DNA of 12,081 bases from JANXLS01 sp038227045. GTDB lineage: Bacteria > Planctomycetota > SZUA-567 > H5-PLA8. The stretch covers positions 1-12,081 of the forward strand of contig JBBRQD010000150.1 of the NCBI GenBank assembly GCA_038227045.1, given 5' to 3'. Each line of letters opens with the position of its first letter. The first letter of the stretch is position 1. This document shows positions 1 to 7,334 of the stretch, in pieces. The notes under the pieces were generated by a model. It was not told the origin of the DNA, searched no databases, and was given only the letters and a program-made list of their open reading frames with translations. Made by a program: the position numbers and the translations under genes.

Positions 1-1
1 C

Positions 2-130
2 ATGCGCAACGCCATCCTTTCGGTTCTGCGGCAAAACAAAATAAAGAACGTCGCGCGAGCCTTGCGGCGCTTCGCCGCACACCCCGGCGAAGCCATCGCT
101 TTGCTGGCGCGCAAGGCGACGGACTTTTGA
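2..130 (+). CDS. C-terminal fragment of a probable transposase (ISAs1-like), cut by the left edge
   Basis: The frame is open at the left edge and ends at TGA 128-130, leaving about 42 residues. The methionine at position 2 is probably internal. The visible end has the pattern LRNAILSVLR...KNVARALRRFA..P.EAIALL. From memory this resembles the C-terminus of ISAs1/H-repeat-type DDE transposases, which often end in a line like 'RN.AI.LLR..G..NIA.ALR..A..P..AL.LL'. The catalytic residues lie outside the window, so the family cannot be proven. The stop codon is followed within 10 bases by a candidate element end (GGCCCTG), which fits a transposase sitting at the right end of an insertion sequence. 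It could instead be the tail of an unrelated helical protein. Confidence 0.4.
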   Translation: MRNAILSVLRQNKIKNVARALRRFAAHPGEAIALLARKATDF

Positions 131-132
131 AA

Positions 133-139
133 GGCCCTG
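133..139. mobile_element. Possible right end of the insertion sequence
   Basis: GGCCCTG lies three bases after the transposase-like stop codon. Read from outside it is CAGGGCC, similar to the CAGGG starts I recall for ISAs1-family terminal inverted repeats. The matching left end is outside the window, so this is only inferred from position and sequence. Confidence 0.2.
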
Positions 140-169
140 CACCGATTATCAATTTTGGCCGATAATGAC

Positions 170-198
170 TTGACAGCGACCCAAGCCGCGACTATCGT
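170..198 (+). promoter_or_regulatory. Sigma70-type promoter candidate for the DksA-family gene
   Basis: A perfect TTGACA (170-175) is followed, after exactly 17 bases, by TATCGT (193-198), which matches four of six bases of TATAAT. Transcription would start near 205, giving a short leader of about 30 bases before the ATG at 235. A small dyad, ATTATC (145-150) and GATAAT (161-166), lies just upstream of the -35 box and could be an operator, but it is short enough to be chance. Confidence 0.5.
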
Positions 199-223
199 GT
201 TCTCCCTTTTGCAAGGGTGAATC

Positions 224-232
224 AGGGGGAGG
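224..232 (+). promoter_or_regulatory. Ribosome binding site that favours the ATG at 235
   Basis: A purine run AGGGGGAGG lies a few bases before ATG 235 and inside the coding stretch that would follow the alternative GTG at 217. The GTG has only a weak CAAGG next to it. The site therefore supports ATG 235 as the start. Confidence 0.55.
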
Positions 233-234
233 CC

Positions 235-993
235 ATGTCGAAGAAAAAGAAAAGCGAGAAGCGCAAGAGCGACACGAAAAAGAAGAAGGTGCTCAAACAC
301 GTGTCCCCCCTTAAATCCAAAACGCTCAAGGCCAAGTTGCTTAAGCCCAAGCCGCTCAAGAAGTCTGTCAAGAAAGCACTCAAAGCGCCTTCGTCGTTGC
401 GCGAGAAAGTTGTATCCAAGTCGTTCAATAAAAAGGATTTACCGCTGAAAATCAAAGAGAAGAATAACGTCAAAAAGAAGGACAAGCTGCGGGAAAAGAG
501 CAGGGATGCATCATCCGGGAAGTCCACAGCCAAAGTTATCGTGCGAAAATCGGCGCCCACGCCGGTGCGGGTTGTACCCATCAAAATTTCCAAAGAAATG
601 TTGGAGATCCGGTCGCGTCTTCAAACGATGCTCGGTGAAATGCGCCGCGATATCGACCACGAAGTCCGGGGCGCGAGCGAACGCGATCTGGCGCACATCA
701 ACGATACCTCCGACATGGCCTCGGACGCCGCGGAAGGCGATCTGGCGCTGCGCATCGCCGAAAGCGAAACCGTCGAAGCCGAGGAAATCGAACGCGCCAT
801 CGAGAAAATCGACAACGGCACATACGGCATCTGCGAAATGTGCAACAAACCGATCGGCGCGGATCGCCTCAAGTTTCTGCCCTACGTGACCCTGTGCATC
901 AAGTGCCAGGAATTGTCTGAAATCCGCCGCCGCGAAGACGGCGACGAATTGGACGATCTCGCCGAGGGAGCGGAAACGGACAACGACGCATAG
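235..993 (+). CDS. DksA/TraR-family zinc-finger protein with lysine-rich N-terminal extension
   Basis: Predicted 252-residue cytoplasmic protein. The C-terminal half (about 120-235) is a DksA/TraR-type protein: a helical stretch, a coiled-coil-tip motif DTSDMA (157-162) that fits the DxxDxA tip by which E. coli DksA acts in the RNA polymerase secondary channel, then a four-cysteine zinc finger with CEMC (200-203) and CIKC (221-224), followed by a short helix and an acidic tail (DGDELDDLAEG). Known family members modulate RNA polymerase, often with ppGpp. The first 105-115 residues are very different: low complexity, strongly basic, with LKxK-like units (residues about 25-50), resembling the tails of H1-like proteins and likely disordered and nucleic-acid binding. 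E. coli DksA has 151 residues, so the extra length is this tail. The start at ATG 235 is preferred over GTG 217 because of the purine-rich site at 224-232. It stands alone after an IS-like end with its own promoter candidate. Confidence 0.9.
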   Translation: MSKKKKSEKRKSDTKKKKVLKHVSPLKSKTLKAKLLKPKPLKKSVKKALKAPSSLREKVVSKSFNKKDLPLKIKEKNNVKKKDKLREKSRDASSGKSTAKVIVRKSAPTPVRVVPIKISKEMLEIRSRLQTMLGEMRRDIDHEVRGASERDLAHINDTSDMASDAAEGDLALRIAESETVEAEEIERAIEKIDNGTYGICEMCNKPIGADRLKFLPYVTLCIKCQELSEIRRREDGDELDDLAEGAETDNDA

Positions 994-997
994 CACC

Positions 998-1092
998 GGT
1001 TTCAGGTTCCAAGTTTCAGGTTTCAGGTTTCAAGTTCCAGGCGCAGATCGTTCGATGCAACCTGAAACTTGAAAACTGGAACCCGAAACCTG
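998..1092. repeat. Inverted repeat made of 7-bp RGTTYCA units; possible terminator
   Basis: The left side (998-1039) is six exact-length tandem units: GGTTTCA, GGTTCCA, AGTTTCA, GGTTTCA, GGTTTCA, AGTTCCA. The right side (1063-1092) holds at least four units in the opposite direction (TGAAACT, TGAAAAC, TGGAACC, CGAAACC). The two sides can pair over about 34 bases with a few mismatches, around a spacer of some 15-25 bases. TTTTAATTT follows at 1093, so the RNA hairpin could terminate transcription of the DksA-family gene. The element starts five bases after that gene's stop codon. I recall similar 'ggtttcaggtttcaagtt' runs in intergenic DNA of environmental bacteria, but cannot check. Confidence 0.75.
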
Positions 1093-1211
1093 TTTTAATT
1101 TCGTACATGACAAATCCGCGCGGCGTTATAGAGTGACTCGGCTTTCCGTGACTATTTGCCGGCAGCCGTGTATCTTTTTAAGCAATCGGAGCAGGCCCGC
1201 GAGCGCGTTCA

Positions 1212-2117
1212 ATGCCAACCGAACTTTCCAAGTTTCTCGATCCGAAAACGCTGACCAAACTCAGCAACCTCGATTTAAAAGCGCGCTTGATCGTCGAAGG
1301 CTACATCGCCGGACAACACAAATCCCCTTTTCACGGCTTCAGCGTCGAATTTGCCGAGCACCGCGAGTATTCGCCCGGCGACGATTTCAAGCACCTCGAC
1401 TGGAAAGTCTGGGCCAAATCCGACCGTTTCTACATCAAGCAATACGAGGAAGAAACCAACCTTCGCAGCTACATTTTGATGGACACAAGCGAATCGATGA
1501 AATACGCCTCGCCGGGGTGCATTTCGAAACTGGAATACGCCAGTTACATCGCGGCCAGTCTAAGCTACATGCTGATCCGCCAGCAGGATTCCGTCGGCAT
1601 GGTGCTCTTCGACAACAAGATCAAGAAATTCATTCCGGCGTCGGCGTCGCCGGCGCATCTGCGCCTGCTGCTTCACGAAATGGGCTCCATTGTTCCCGAA
1701 CAGAAAACCGACACCGGACTGATTTTTCACGAGCTTGCCGAGCGCATCAAACGCAAGGGCTTGATCGTGATTCTCTCGGATCTGTTCGACGATCCCGCGA
1801 AGCTCATGTCGGGCTTGCAGCATTTCCGCTACTTGCGGCACGAAGTCATCGTGTTTCAGATCCTCGACGATTTCGAAACGCGGTTTCCATTCGACAGCAT
1901 GACGCAGTTCGAAGGCTACGAAGGTTGGCAGGAGCTCGTCTGCGATCCGCGGTCGCTGCGCAAAGGCTATTTGGAAGAGTACCAGGAATTTACCGACAAA
2001 ATGAAACGCGGCTGCCGCAACAACAAGATCGATTTCGTCCCCATTTCAACGAACCAGCCGCTGGACGTGGTGCTGACGGCGTATCTGGCGACGCGGGCGA
2101 ACAGCCGGGCGAAGTAA
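1212..2117 (+). CDS. DUF58 / VWA-like protein
   Basis: A 301-residue protein with no signal peptide or membrane helix, so probably cytoplasmic or peripheral. It carries the DUF58 signature REYSPGDDFKHLDW (51-64) and, right after it, a VWA-type metal-site motif DTSES (D91, S93, S95); a second acidic site DLFDD lies at 190-194. DUF58 proteins are normally encoded beside MoxR AAA+ ATPases and VWA proteins and are thought to work with them in assembly or remodelling of other proteins. Here it is the first gene of the VWA cluster, 118 bases before the BatA-type gene, but no MoxR gene precedes it. The start ATG 1212 matches the usual N-terminus (a helix ending in LKARLIVEGYIAGQHKSPFHG, split here only by length); the ribosome site is weak, GGAG at 1188-1191 being too far away. 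A longer reading in another frame over the same DNA was rejected. Confidence 0.94.
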   Translation: MPTELSKFLDPKTLTKLSNLDLKARLIVEGYIAGQHKSPFHGFSVEFAEHREYSPGDDFKHLDWKVWAKSDRFYIKQYEEETNLRSYILMDTSESMKYASPGCISKLEYASYIAASLSYMLIRQQDSVGMVLFDNKIKKFIPASASPAHLRLLLHEMGSIVPEQKTDTGLIFHELAERIKRKGLIVILSDLFDDPAKLMSGLQHFRYLRHEVIVFQILDDFETRFPFDSMTQFEGYEGWQELVCDPRSLRKGYLEEYQEFTDKMKRGCRNNKIDFVPISTNQPLDVVLTAYLATRANSRAK

Positions 2118-2181
2118 CGTTCGTAGTTCCGCCTTCAGGCGGTCTGGCAATGAAGACCGCCTGAAGGCGGAACTACGAACG
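2118..2181. repeat. 28-bp perfect inverted repeat (VVPPSGG-type palindrome)
   Basis: The arms 2118-2145 and 2154-2181 are perfectly complementary, with an eight-base loop GGCAATGA. Each arm itself contains a smaller palindrome, CCGCCT-TC-AGGCGG, so a cruciform or nested hairpin is possible. It begins directly after the DUF58 stop codon (TAA 2115-2117). One translated frame reads VVPPSGGL, a string I remember from over-predicted proteins in Verrucomicrobia, which suggests a dispersed REP-like repeat. There is no clear T-run after the stem, so it is not a classical terminator. Confidence 0.85.
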
Positions 2182-2235
2182 AGCTCGGAATTAAATTTAG
2201 AACGCTGCATGCAACAGGATTCGAGATAAACTGCT

Positions 2236-4572
2236 TTGGAATTTTTCCTCCACTCTTGGCTGGCTGCCGCAGGCGCCGCGGGCGCGTCCATCCCGATCAT
2301 CATTCACCTGCTGAACAAGCAGCGTTACAAGCGGGTGACGTGGGGTGCGATGCATTGGCTGTGGGCGAGCTTTCGCAAGTCGCGCCGCCGGCTGCAAGTC
2401 GAACAACTGATCCTGTTGATCGTCCGCACGCTCATTATTTTACTGCTGGCACTGGCGCTGGCGCGCCCGATTTTGCAGCGGGCGGCTGGATTTTTCTCCG
2501 GCCGGCCGGCGACGCATCGCGTCATCGTGCTCGACAATTCCTATTCGATGGGACAGATCGCCAACGGCAAGCCGCTCTTTGAAAAGGCCAAGGCGCTCGC
2601 CGCCGAACTGGCCACTCAGATGACCGGCAACGACGAGCTGGATGTGTTGCTGACCGGCTCCGGAACGCTTGACGCGACTCACGACGACCGGCTCGTCAAC
2701 AGCAAAGAGTCCGCGAAAAAAAGCTTCATCACCGACCAGATCAATGCCGCGCCGCTGGGCGACGGCGGCACGGATATGCCGCGCGCCATTGCGGCGGCGT
2801 GCAAAGTGCTGAACGACAAGAAATCGAAGAATCCACGCAAGGAAATCATCGTCATCACCGATTGGACGCGCAACGGCTGGCTGCGCCCCGATCAGCAGCC
2901 GCGGCGCGTCGAAGGCGCGGATGAGGCGGCGATCATCGATGCGATGTCCAATCCAAACACCAAGCCCAAGATCGTCGTCCTGCGCATCCCCGGCGACCCG
3001 CAGACGGACAATTTCGCCGCGTCGGGCATTGAGATCGACGAGAAGGTTCTGCCCGCACACGTGGACAAGCAACTGGTCGGCACAATCCACAGCTTCGCCT
3101 CGAAACAGACCCGCGATCTGAAGGTGAAATTGAAGATCGACGCCGACGAAGTGGCCACGGAAGCGCTGGGCAACATCACGCACGACAAGCCGGAGACGGT
3201 GACCTTCCGCCACGCCTTCAACGACGCCGGTTCGCACGCGGTGACAATCGAAGTGGACAGCGGCGACATCCTGCCGAACGATAACACCGCGTACCTGGCG
3301 GTGGACGTGGAAGACCAACTGAAGGTGCTGTGCGTCGATGGGCAGCAGCGCGCCGGTCCCAACGCCAGCGCGATGGACTTCCTGAGACAGGCGCTGTCGC
3401 CGTCGAAGAGCGACGAAATCAACGCCGGGAAGATGCCGTTGTTTCCCGAAGTGATTGCCGACAGCGCCTTTCCCGAAGCCAATCTCGACAACTACCGGTT
3501 GGTGGCGATGGCCAACGTCGCCGCGTCGATGCTGCCCAAAGAAAAAATTCAGGCGCTGATTCAATATGTGAAGCAGGGCGGATCGCTGCTGATCTTCTGC
3601 GGCGACCGCGTCGATCCCGCGATCTACAACCGCGAATTGGACGAACTTTTGCCCATGACACTCGGCGAACCAGTCGGATCGGGCGATCCCGACGGCCCAA
3701 AGGAAAGTCTCAACGACAAGGAACTCGATCATCCCGCGATTGCTAAATTCAAGGGCGTCAAAGGGCTCTCGCTCGCTCAATTGCAGACATTCAAACGCTT
3801 CAAGTTCATCCCCAGGGAACCCGTTGCGCCCAAGGATCCGAAGGGCGCGATTGATCCGAAAGAAAAAGGCAGGAACGATGGCGTCCGCGTCGTGATGTAC
3901 TATGAAAACGGCGATCCGGCGGCCGTGGAGAAAAAGCTCGGCGAAGGACGCGTCGTGGTGTTCGGAACGAGCGCGGACAAATCGTGGAACAACTGGCCGG
4001 GAAAAGCCGACTACATGCCGCTGATCAATTTCGTCGCGCTCGATTTGATCACGCCGTCGTACTTGCAGCGCAATAAACTGGTGGGCGAGCGCTTCACGGT
4101 TCAAATCCGCCGGCAGGATCTCGGCGCGGCGCGGCGTGAAGGCATCCGCCTGACCGACCCGAGCGGCGAAACCAGTGCGATGGAAATCAATCTGGAGCAA
4201 TCCAGCGCGGAAAGCGTGCCGCTGAAACGGGCCGGCATTTATACGGCGGTGATGCCCGGCGACACGAAACGCACGCTGCATTTCGCCGTGAATCGAGTTG
4301 TCGAAGAGTCCGATCTGACGGTCATCGACGACCGCGACATTCAAGCCTTCATTCCCCGCGAGGCGACAGACAAAGCGGCGCAAACCGGATTCTTCAGAGG
4401 CATCGTGCAGAGCGACATTGCGCTGATCAAGGACGACATCAAGGGAGTCGAAGAAAGCCTGGCGAGCAAAGGCGGCGGCAAGGAATTCTGGCGCTGGCTG
4501 GCCTTCGGGGTTTTGTTTTTGCTTTTGATCGAATCGTTTTTGGCGAGACGGTTTGGGGATTTTAACAGGTAG
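2236..4572 (+). CDS. BatA-type membrane VWA protein with glutamine-amidotransferase-like region
   Basis: A 778-residue inner-membrane protein. The N-terminus is a BatA-type double membrane segment: helix about 7-26, the typical HLLNKQRYKRVTWGAM stretch, helix about 57-79. The VWA domain follows (about 94-255) with metal-site residues D100, S102, S104, T179 and D209. Then come a beta-sandwich-like region (about 262-360) and a class I glutamine-amidotransferase-like fold (about 362-605). This fold has no GxCxG nucleophile elbow; C456 in IFCGDR does not fit it, so a structural rather than enzymatic role is likely. One C-terminal helix (753-771) leaves a basic end. The VWA and later domains probably face the periplasm. 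The start is TTG 2236: an in-frame TAA at 2227-2229 blocks anything longer, and the next methionine (residue 39) would remove the first helix. It lies between the DUF58 gene and its larger paralogue, likely in one transcript. Confidence 0.92.
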   Translation: MEFFLHSWLAAAGAAGASIPIIIHLLNKQRYKRVTWGAMHWLWASFRKSRRRLQVEQLILLIVRTLIILLLALALARPILQRAAGFFSGRPATHRVIVLDNSYSMGQIANGKPLFEKAKALAAELATQMTGNDELDVLLTGSGTLDATHDDRLVNSKESAKKSFITDQINAAPLGDGGTDMPRAIAAACKVLNDKKSKNPRKEIIVITDWTRNGWLRPDQQPRRVEGADEAAIIDAMSNPNTKPKIVVLRIPGDPQTDNFAASGIEIDEKVLPAHVDKQLVGTIHSFASKQTRDLKVKLKIDADEVATEALGNITHDKPETVTFRHAFNDAGSHAVTIEVDSGDILPNDNTAYLAVDVEDQLKVLCVDGQQRAGPNASAMDFLRQALSPSKSDEINAGKMPLFPEVIADSAFPEANLDNYRLVAMANVAASMLPKEKIQALIQYVKQGGSLLIFCGDRVDPAIYNRELDELLPMTLGEPVGSGDPDGPKESLNDKELDHPAIAKFKGVKGLSLAQLQTFKRFKFIPREPVAPKDPKGAIDPKEKGRNDGVRVVMYYENGDPAAVEKKLGEGRVVVFGTSADKSWNNWPGKADYMPLINFVALDLITPSYLQRNKLVGERFTVQIRRQDLGAARREGIRLTDPSGETSAMEINLEQSSAESVPLKRAGIYTAVMPGDTKRTLHFAVNRVVEESDLTVIDDRDIQAFIPREATDKAAQTGFFRGIVQSDIALIKDDIKGVEESLASKGGGKEFWRWLAFGVLFLLLIESFLARRFGDFNR

Positions 4573-4604
4573 GGCAACGCGAGAGGTTTGGGTTAATCAA
4601 TGGT

Positions 4605-4732
4605 CTACTTAATCGCGGATGGACGCAAATAAACGCGGATTACCGCAGACGTGAGCAAAGGGTGAATAGAATGGCGCCCATTTTTTATCCGCGGTAATTT
4701 GCGTGCATCCGCGTTCATCCGCGATTAAGTAG
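4605..4732. repeat. Inverted repeat element with CGCGGAT units
   Basis: The outermost 17 bases are perfect inverted repeats: CTACTTAATCGCGGATG at 4605-4621 and its complement at 4716-4732. Inside, both sides carry related blocks (ACGCAAAT, AACGCGGAT, TTACCGC) in a different order and spacing, so pairing is only partial. The element fills most of the gap between the two large VWA genes. Sequences of this 'aatccgcgttcatccgcg' kind are, from memory, dispersed in many environmental genomes. It may be a small non-autonomous mobile element or a REP-like repeat; no target duplication is evident. Confidence 0.75.
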
Positions 4733-4766
4733 GGCTTGGAATTAGTTAGGCTCATAGAGAGACACA

Positions 4767-7226
4767 GTGCGCGAATTGTTATCGAAATTACTGGGACGGC
4801 AGATCGATCCCGACGCGGATCTGAGCGTTCAGTTCAACCAGCCGGTCGAACGCGTGCTCGCGTTGGTTCTGGTTGTCGCCGTGGTGGCGTTCGCGGTTTG
4901 GGTTTATCGCAAGGACGGACGCGATACGGCCTCGGTGCGGCTGCGCGTGTTCCTCGGCGCGCTGCGCGCGGGCTTGATCGCAACCGCGCTGTTTATCCTG
5001 GCCGAACCCATGCTGGTTGCAACGCAGATCGAATCCCGGCGCTCATCGGTGATCGTGCTGGTTGACGATAGTTTTTCGATGGAGTTGGCGTTCTCGGATG
5101 CGCAGGAACCGTTGCGCAAAAAGTTGCAGACAGCGATGGGCGCGGCGGCGCTGACGCTGAAGGGTGAGAACGGCAAGCCGCTGACGGTTCCGGCGGAAAA
5201 GCTCGCGCCGAATCAATTCAAATACCTTACGCGCCTGGACGTGGTTCAAGCGGCGTTGCAAAACAATGTGCCGGGCGGAACGCCTTTTCTGGACGCGTTG
5301 AAGAAAAATCACGATGTCAAATTCTTCGGCTTTTCACGCGGCATTTCGGAGAACACCGACGACGGCAAACCGATCGATCCCGCGAAGCTGTCCGCCAGCA
5401 TGTTGCGCGGCGGCGAAACGCGCATCGGCGACGCGCTGCGCGCGGCCTTGAAGGAAACACGCGGGCAACCGCTCGCGGGCGTCGTGATCGTCAGCGATGG
5501 GCGCCAGAACGCCGGCGAAGACGCGGTTCAAGCCGCGACGACGTACAAGAATCGCAGTGTGCCGATCTTCTCGGTGGGCATCGGCGATCCGTCGGAACCC
5601 AAGGATTTCGAAGTGACCAACGAAGGTCCGGAAGTCATCCTGCCGGAAGACCAATCTGAAACCACCGCGTGGATTCGCTTCAAGGGCTACACCGGCATCG
5701 ATACGATCAAAGTCGAGATGAAAGACGGCGACCGGGTCGTCGACAGTGTGGACGCGAAGCTCGGCAAGCCCGGTGAGAAGACGCCGGTCCCGCTGCATTT
5801 CAAAGAAATCAAACCCGGCAAATACACCTACACAATCCACATTCCGGAACAGCAGGGCGAATTGCGCACGGACAACAACACCGTCACGTACAACTTCCAG
5901 GTCGTCGATAAAAAGGTGAAGGTGCTGTTTGTCGAGGGACAGGATCTGCCGCGCTGGGAATACCGTTACCTGAAGAACGCGTTGCGGCGCGACCATACGA
6001 CCGAATGCGACGTGTTGATGGCCACGGCGGACAACACGTTCACCTGGGACGGCACCGACGGCAAAACGCCGCTCGACCAGTTCCCGATCAATAAGCGCGA
6101 AATCGGCGAATACGACGTGGTTATTTTTGGGGACGTAAGCCCGTCGATCTTCACCGGCGACCAGTTCAAATTGCTGAAGGATTTCGTCAGCGAAGGCGGC
6201 GGGTTCATGATGATCGCCGGCGAGCGCTATGCGCCGGCGGAGTTCTCACAGGCACCGTGGTCGGAGATTCTGCCGGTGATTCCGCAGCGCGGCGCGAATC
6301 AGACACCCGACGGCGGTTTGCAGGACACCTTCCCCATTGAGCCAACACAGGAGGGCTACAAGATGCCGTGGATGCATCTCGACCCTGACGAGCATGCGAA
6401 CCGCGACGTATGGGAAAACCTCCCGCACATGTACTGGTACTACCCCGTCAAGCGCAAGAAAGAACTGGCGACGGTGCTCGCGACGCATCCGACAGACAAG
6501 GACGAGACGGGCGCGAAAATGCCGCTGATCGTCGAAATGCCTTTCGGCAGCGGCAAAACGATGTTCATCGGAGTAGACAGCCTGTGGCGCTGGCGCCGGG
6601 GCGTGGGCGATAAATACCACTATCGCTTTTACAACCAGGCCATCCGGCACTTAAGCATGGCCAAGCGCCTGGGCGGACAGAAGCGATTCTTCCTGGGGAC
6701 CGACAGGTCGCAGGCGGCCATCGGCGACAAAATCGTGGTCAACGCGCTGGTGAAAGACGAGAATCTGCGCGAATCCACGCTGCCCACGGTCAGCGTGCAC
6801 GGCAAGAAGCCCAACGGCGAGAACTTCAGTTTCGACATCAAGGCCTTGCGTGATCGCTCGGGCACATACGAAGGCGATTATATTCCGGAAATGCAGGGCG
6901 ATTATTCGATCTGGATGAGCGATTCCGCCCAGCCTGAAGCGCATCAATCGGAGGTGTCGTTCAAAGTCGAAAAACCGCAGCTCGAATACGAAAACCCCCG
7001 TCTCGACGAAGACCTGTTGCGCAACATCGCCAAAGCCGGCGGCGAAGGCGGCGAGTACAACGCCATCGACACGCTCAACACGATCCCGCCGAAAATTCAA
7101 CCGCGCGAAGAAAAGATTCCGCGCGAGACCACCATCGATCTGTGGGACAACTGGCTGGTGCTCGCCCTGTTCACGCTCTGCATTACGCTGGAATGGATTT
7201 TGCGGAAGTACGGGCGGATGATTTAA
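4767..7226 (+). CDS. Large membrane VWA protein with glutamine-amidotransferase-like region
   Basis: An 819-residue membrane protein built like the preceding one. There are two N-terminal helices (about 29-47 and 62-84), then a VWA domain (about 94-275) with D100, S102, S104 (DDSFS), T218 and D244 (IVSDGRQN), and the strand PIFSVGIGD. A beta-sandwich region follows (about 281-380), then an amidotransferase-like fold starting at VLFVEGQDLPRWEYR (386-400) and containing GGGFMMIAGERYAP; no catalytic cysteine is visible. A second sandwich region (about 650-745) precedes a C-terminal helix (795-812). Such proteins are commonly encoded beside DUF58 and BatA-type genes in PVC bacteria, where their exact role is unknown. 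GTG 4767 is the only usable start: an in-frame TAG lies at 4755-4757, and a weak GA-rich site (AGAGAGA, 4756-4762) precedes it. The 194-base gap to the upstream gene is taken up by a repeat element, so it may be co-transcribed or not. Confidence 0.92.
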   Translation: MRELLSKLLGRQIDPDADLSVQFNQPVERVLALVLVVAVVAFAVWVYRKDGRDTASVRLRVFLGALRAGLIATALFILAEPMLVATQIESRRSSVIVLVDDSFSMELAFSDAQEPLRKKLQTAMGAAALTLKGENGKPLTVPAEKLAPNQFKYLTRLDVVQAALQNNVPGGTPFLDALKKNHDVKFFGFSRGISENTDDGKPIDPAKLSASMLRGGETRIGDALRAALKETRGQPLAGVVIVSDGRQNAGEDAVQAATTYKNRSVPIFSVGIGDPSEPKDFEVTNEGPEVILPEDQSETTAWIRFKGYTGIDTIKVEMKDGDRVVDSVDAKLGKPGEKTPVPLHFKEIKPGKYTYTIHIPEQQGELRTDNNTVTYNFQVVDKKVKVLFVEGQDLPRWEYRYLKNALRRDHTTECDVLMATADNTFTWDGTDGKTPLDQFPINKREIGEYDVVIFGDVSPSIFTGDQFKLLKDFVSEGGGFMMIAGERYAPAEFSQAPWSEILPVIPQRGANQTPDGGLQDTFPIEPTQEGYKMPWMHLDPDEHANRDVWENLPHMYWYYPVKRKKELATVLATHPTDKDETGAKMPLIVEMPFGSGKTMFIGVDSLWRWRRGVGDKYHYRFYNQAIRHLSMAKRLGGQKRFFLGTDRSQAAIGDKIVVNALVKDENLRESTLPTVSVHGKKPNGENFSFDIKALRDRSGTYEGDYIPEMQGDYSIWMSDSAQPEAHQSEVSFKVEKPQLEYENPRLDEDLLRNIAKAGGEGGEYNAIDTLNTIPPKIQPREEKIPRETTIDLWDNWLVLALFTLCITLEWILRKYGRMI

Positions 7227-7334
7227 GCAAAAAGAATAGCGCGGATGAGCTTCGACATCGAACAGGGCCGATGCAGTCATGCGTAGGGCAAAAGCATTTT
7301 AACTATCGCGCCACTGCACATTGTTCATGCGCGG

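Noticed and set aside
1133..2164. A 343-codon plus-strand reading frame
   Set aside because: It overlaps the DUF58 gene in another frame, is arginine-rich with no recognisable motif, and ends inside the palindrome at 2118-2181.
2440..4383. A 647-codon minus-strand reading frame
   Set aside because: It is fully antisense to the BatA-type gene, whose domains are clear. Long antisense frames are expected in GC-rich coding DNA.
6540..6560. GSGKT in the larger VWA protein, resembling a Walker A motif
   Set aside because: It lies in a family-typical strand (FGSGKTMFIGVDSLWRWR) late in the amidotransferase-like region, where relatives have other residues, with no Walker B or P-loop fold nearby.
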